From Ustulina deusta (taxonomy: Eukaryota > Ascomycota > Sordariomycetes > Xylariales > Xylariaceae): a DNA stretch of 10,719 nt. Of this stretch, positions 8,658-10,719 are shown piece after piece (the first letter of the stretch is position 1; the number at the start of each line of letters is the position of its first letter). The position numbers and the translations under genes are program-made. Under the pieces are notes generated by a model, which worked only from the letters and a program-made list of their open reading frames with translations, was not told the DNA's origin and searched no databases. The DNA lies in NCBI GenBank assembly GCA_023159155.1, contig JAJNNX010000121.1:1-10719 (forward strand), in the 5' to 3' direction.

Positions 8658-9330
8658 TATTCATTAGTTTTAGAATTTTGTTTATATTAATAAATATAAT
8701 AATTATATATATTTTTTATTAGCTTAGTTCCTTAATTATCTTTTTTAAATAGGCTTTTTAATTTAAAAAAATAGTTCTATTCTTTTAATTCTAAGTAATA
8801 GCTATATTAAAATAAAAAAAGCATAGCCCTAGATTTTATATTTTAAATTTTATTAATTTCTTTTTTTAAAAGTCCTACTATTAATAGGTTATTAATATAA
8901 ATAGCTATATATATATATCTTTTAATAAATATACTAATATTTAATTTTAATAGTTCAAAATTTAATATTTTTAAAAAATTAGCTAATATTTAATACTATA
9001 CTTTAAAAGTTTATTTTAAGCTATAAAGTGTTTTCTTTAGTTTCTAGACTTTATTAGTTCTATTATTAAATTTAAATAGTTATTAAATATAAATATTTTA
9101 TATTATTCTTTTATATAAAAAAGCAGTTTTAATATTTATTTATTTAATTTTAAGATTTAAAGCTATAATAATTATAAAAATAGTTTTATAACTTATCAGT
9201 TTTATTATTAAAATAAAAACCTTATTATAATCTTTAGTAAAGATTCATTTAAAGTTTTAAATAACCTATTATATTTTATATTTTATAACTTTTTTATTAA
9301 AGCTTCTTTTAATTTTATAAACCTAATTTT
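8653..9330 (-). pseudogene. Ty1/copia reverse transcriptase, RIP-inactivated (right half of split element)
   Basis: On the minus strand one frame runs from 9322 to 8873 with the full series of copia RT signatures. V-Y-K-I-K-R at 9305-9322 fits K-W-V-F/Y-K-I-K. K-T-A-F-L-Y at 9113-9130 fits the D-V-K-T-A-F-L-N/H-G block, followed by I-Y-I-stop for I-Y-M-Q near 9083-9094. L-K-K-T-L-Y-S-L-K-stop at 9011-9040 fits L-K-K-S/T-L-Y-G-L-K-Q. Y-I-A-I-Y-I-N-N-L-L-I-V-G at 8873-8911 fits Y-V-D-D-L-L-I-V-G, with the catalytic Asp pair at 8888-8893 read as Asn-Asn. After a frameshift, L-G-I-K-R-like sequence appears near 8778-8795. The sequence then stops matching at the gypsy right LTR and resumes on the left side at 2416. 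Stops are mostly taa for Gln. The enzyme is dead; family assignment is firm. Confidence 0.93.
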
Positions 9331-10719
9331 TAGTTATAAGATTTCTATTAGCAAGTAATTTATAGAGTATCCAAGTTTTATTAATAATAAATAACTAGTA
9401 TTATATTTTTATAGCTTTATATTATTTAAGCTATTTAAAAAAATTTTTAGTTTATTTATAACTTTTAAGTTTTATATTTACTACTAGCAATATAAATAAT
9501 AGTGCTATAATCGATATTTTAAAAATAAATAATAAAATATATAAGCTATACTATAAATAATTAAAATTTTATATTTAGGGATATAAATTATGGTAAAATT
9601 ATAGTACTTTTTATATTAGGCTTTTTAATTTAAAATATAATAATACTAGCAATATATATACTAAAAGTTATTAATTTTTAAAAGGTACTAGAAATAATAA
9701 AAATATTTTTATATAAGCTATTAATATATATAATTCCAAAAGTTCTATAAGTAATAGATAAAAAGCTACCTTTTTTTTTAATATTTATTTTTATTTTTTC
9801 TGCTTTTTTAGCAGCTTGTTTTTATTTTTATTTATTAAAAAATAATAATAATTTATAGCGCTTTTTAATTAAATTTTTAGCATTCTTGATTAATATATAA
9901 AAATAATATTATTAATAGTTATAATAATAAAATTATTAAATCTATAAATAATATAATTATATATTTTATTATTTTTATATTTTTATATTTTATAAAGAAT
10001 TATTTTTATTTTTAGTATGCTTGGTTTATTATTTAATATGTAATTTTTTAGTATGCTAAAAATAATTATATAATAATAGTCTAGCTATTTATTACACTAA
10101 TTTTTATATAGTATTAATAATATTTTTTAAAGCGTTGTTTATTTCTAATATAAATAGCTGTTTAAATATAAATAAGCTAGAAGTTTAATATAAAAAAAAT
10201 TTGCTATAACTAGTATTATTTATACTATATCTTTTAGTTTTTAGATTAACTTTTTTGCTTTTTTATTTTATTAGTGCTGCTTTATAGCAGAATATTTAAT
10301 AGTTATATTTTATTAAATATAATAATAAAAAAAATCTTTGTTTATATATATTTTTAGTTTATTTAGGTTAATATATTAGTATTATTATTTAGATTTTTTT
10401 CTTATCAAAGAATTTTAAATTTTAAAAACTATAAACCTAGACTTAACAAAAAAAATAGCTTAAACTCTGCTAATAAAAATATAAAAAATAATTATTTATT
10501 TTATAAACTTATTATAATTTATAATTAGACTTTTTAATATACTAGCTATATTAAAATAAAGGGACTCTATAAAATAAGTTCTTTTAAAAAGCTTTTTTTA
10601 TAAGGTTTTGCTTATATTCTTTTTTTAAAACAAGCTTTATAAAAACAATATTTACTTTAAAAAGTAATATTAAGTTTAAAAAGTTATGTTTTTTATTATT
10701 ATTATAGTTTTGATATTTT
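9331..10719 (-). pseudogene. Ty1/copia pol remnant upstream of RT; possible integrase end, rest unresolved
   Basis: This stretch should carry integrase and the integrase-RT linker of the copia element read at 8653-9330. The only candidate is at 10335-10370 on the minus strand, reading P-K-stop-T-K-N-I-Y-K-Q-R. It resembles the copia integrase block P-x-Q-N-G-x-x-E-R. Its distance to the RT K-T-A-F-L motif, about 1.24 kb, suits a copia pol. Its frame differs from that of RT, so indels must be assumed. Earlier integrase motifs, gag and the 5' LTR would lie toward or past the right edge. The remaining sequence is A/T-rich with no other motif. The copia family is secure from the neighbouring RT; the integrase call is tentative. 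Confidence 0.5.

Noticed and set aside
1..10719. Mitochondrial or apicomplexan-type A/T-rich genome
   Set aside because: There are no mitochondrial genes, tRNAs or long open frames. Two retroelement RTs with consistent C-to-T and G-to-A damage, plus LTRs, explain the composition better as nuclear RIP-mutated DNA.
1..10719. CRISPR array, phage or bacterial operon
   Set aside because: No regularly spaced repeats, ribosome binding sites or bacterial reading frames are present; the sequence is of eukaryotic repeat type.

Overview
The window looks like heterochromatic, AT-rich DNA from a filamentous ascomycete fungus (Pezizomycotina) whose repeats have been heavily hit by repeat-induced point mutation (RIP). 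Almost all of it is A+T. CpA and TpG are nearly absent, and the remaining C and G sit mostly in CpT/ApG and GpC contexts such as agct and ctag. No intact gene is present. The genus cannot be named from this sequence.

Despite the decay, the layout can be read as a nest of transposons with at least three layers. (1) The oldest layer is a Ty1/copia retrotransposon on the minus strand. Its pol remnant enters at the right edge (possible integrase near 10335-10370) and has a clear copia reverse transcriptase at 8873-9322. It resumes at 2030-2416 with a C-terminal RT/RNase H part. (2) The copia remnant is split by a plus-strand Ty3/gypsy LTR retrotransposon at 2417-8652. This has two LTRs of about 240 bp, an ATAAT target duplication on both sides, a Gag zinc knuckle (4023-4064), a gypsy RT (about 5411-6111) and a purine tract before the right LTR. 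(3) The gypsy pol is itself interrupted by a 269-bp segment of ordinary base composition at 6112-6380. This segment is rich in CpA, carries no RIP signature and is flanked by a 7-bp direct repeat (ACTGCTA).

Left of the nest, 545-933 is a long imperfect inverted repeat, also RIP-mutated. The remaining stretches (1-544, 934-2029, 2657-4022, 4065-5410, 6388-8401 and most of 9331-10719) are AT-rich and contain no gene I can support; several must hold unresolved parts of the two retroelements.

The mutations are informative. In both RTs the catalytic Asp-Asp pair reads Asn-Asn, Gly reads Asn/Lys/Ser, His and Cys read Tyr, and Gln/Arg/Trp codons read as stops, as C-to-T and G-to-A changes predict. 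The two gypsy LTRs differ by roughly thirty sites, nearly all with C/G in the left copy and T/A in the right. Nothing here is expected to encode a functional protein. The value of the window is as a record of insertion order, RIP and one late, unmutated insertion. I found no new enzymatic or defence system.
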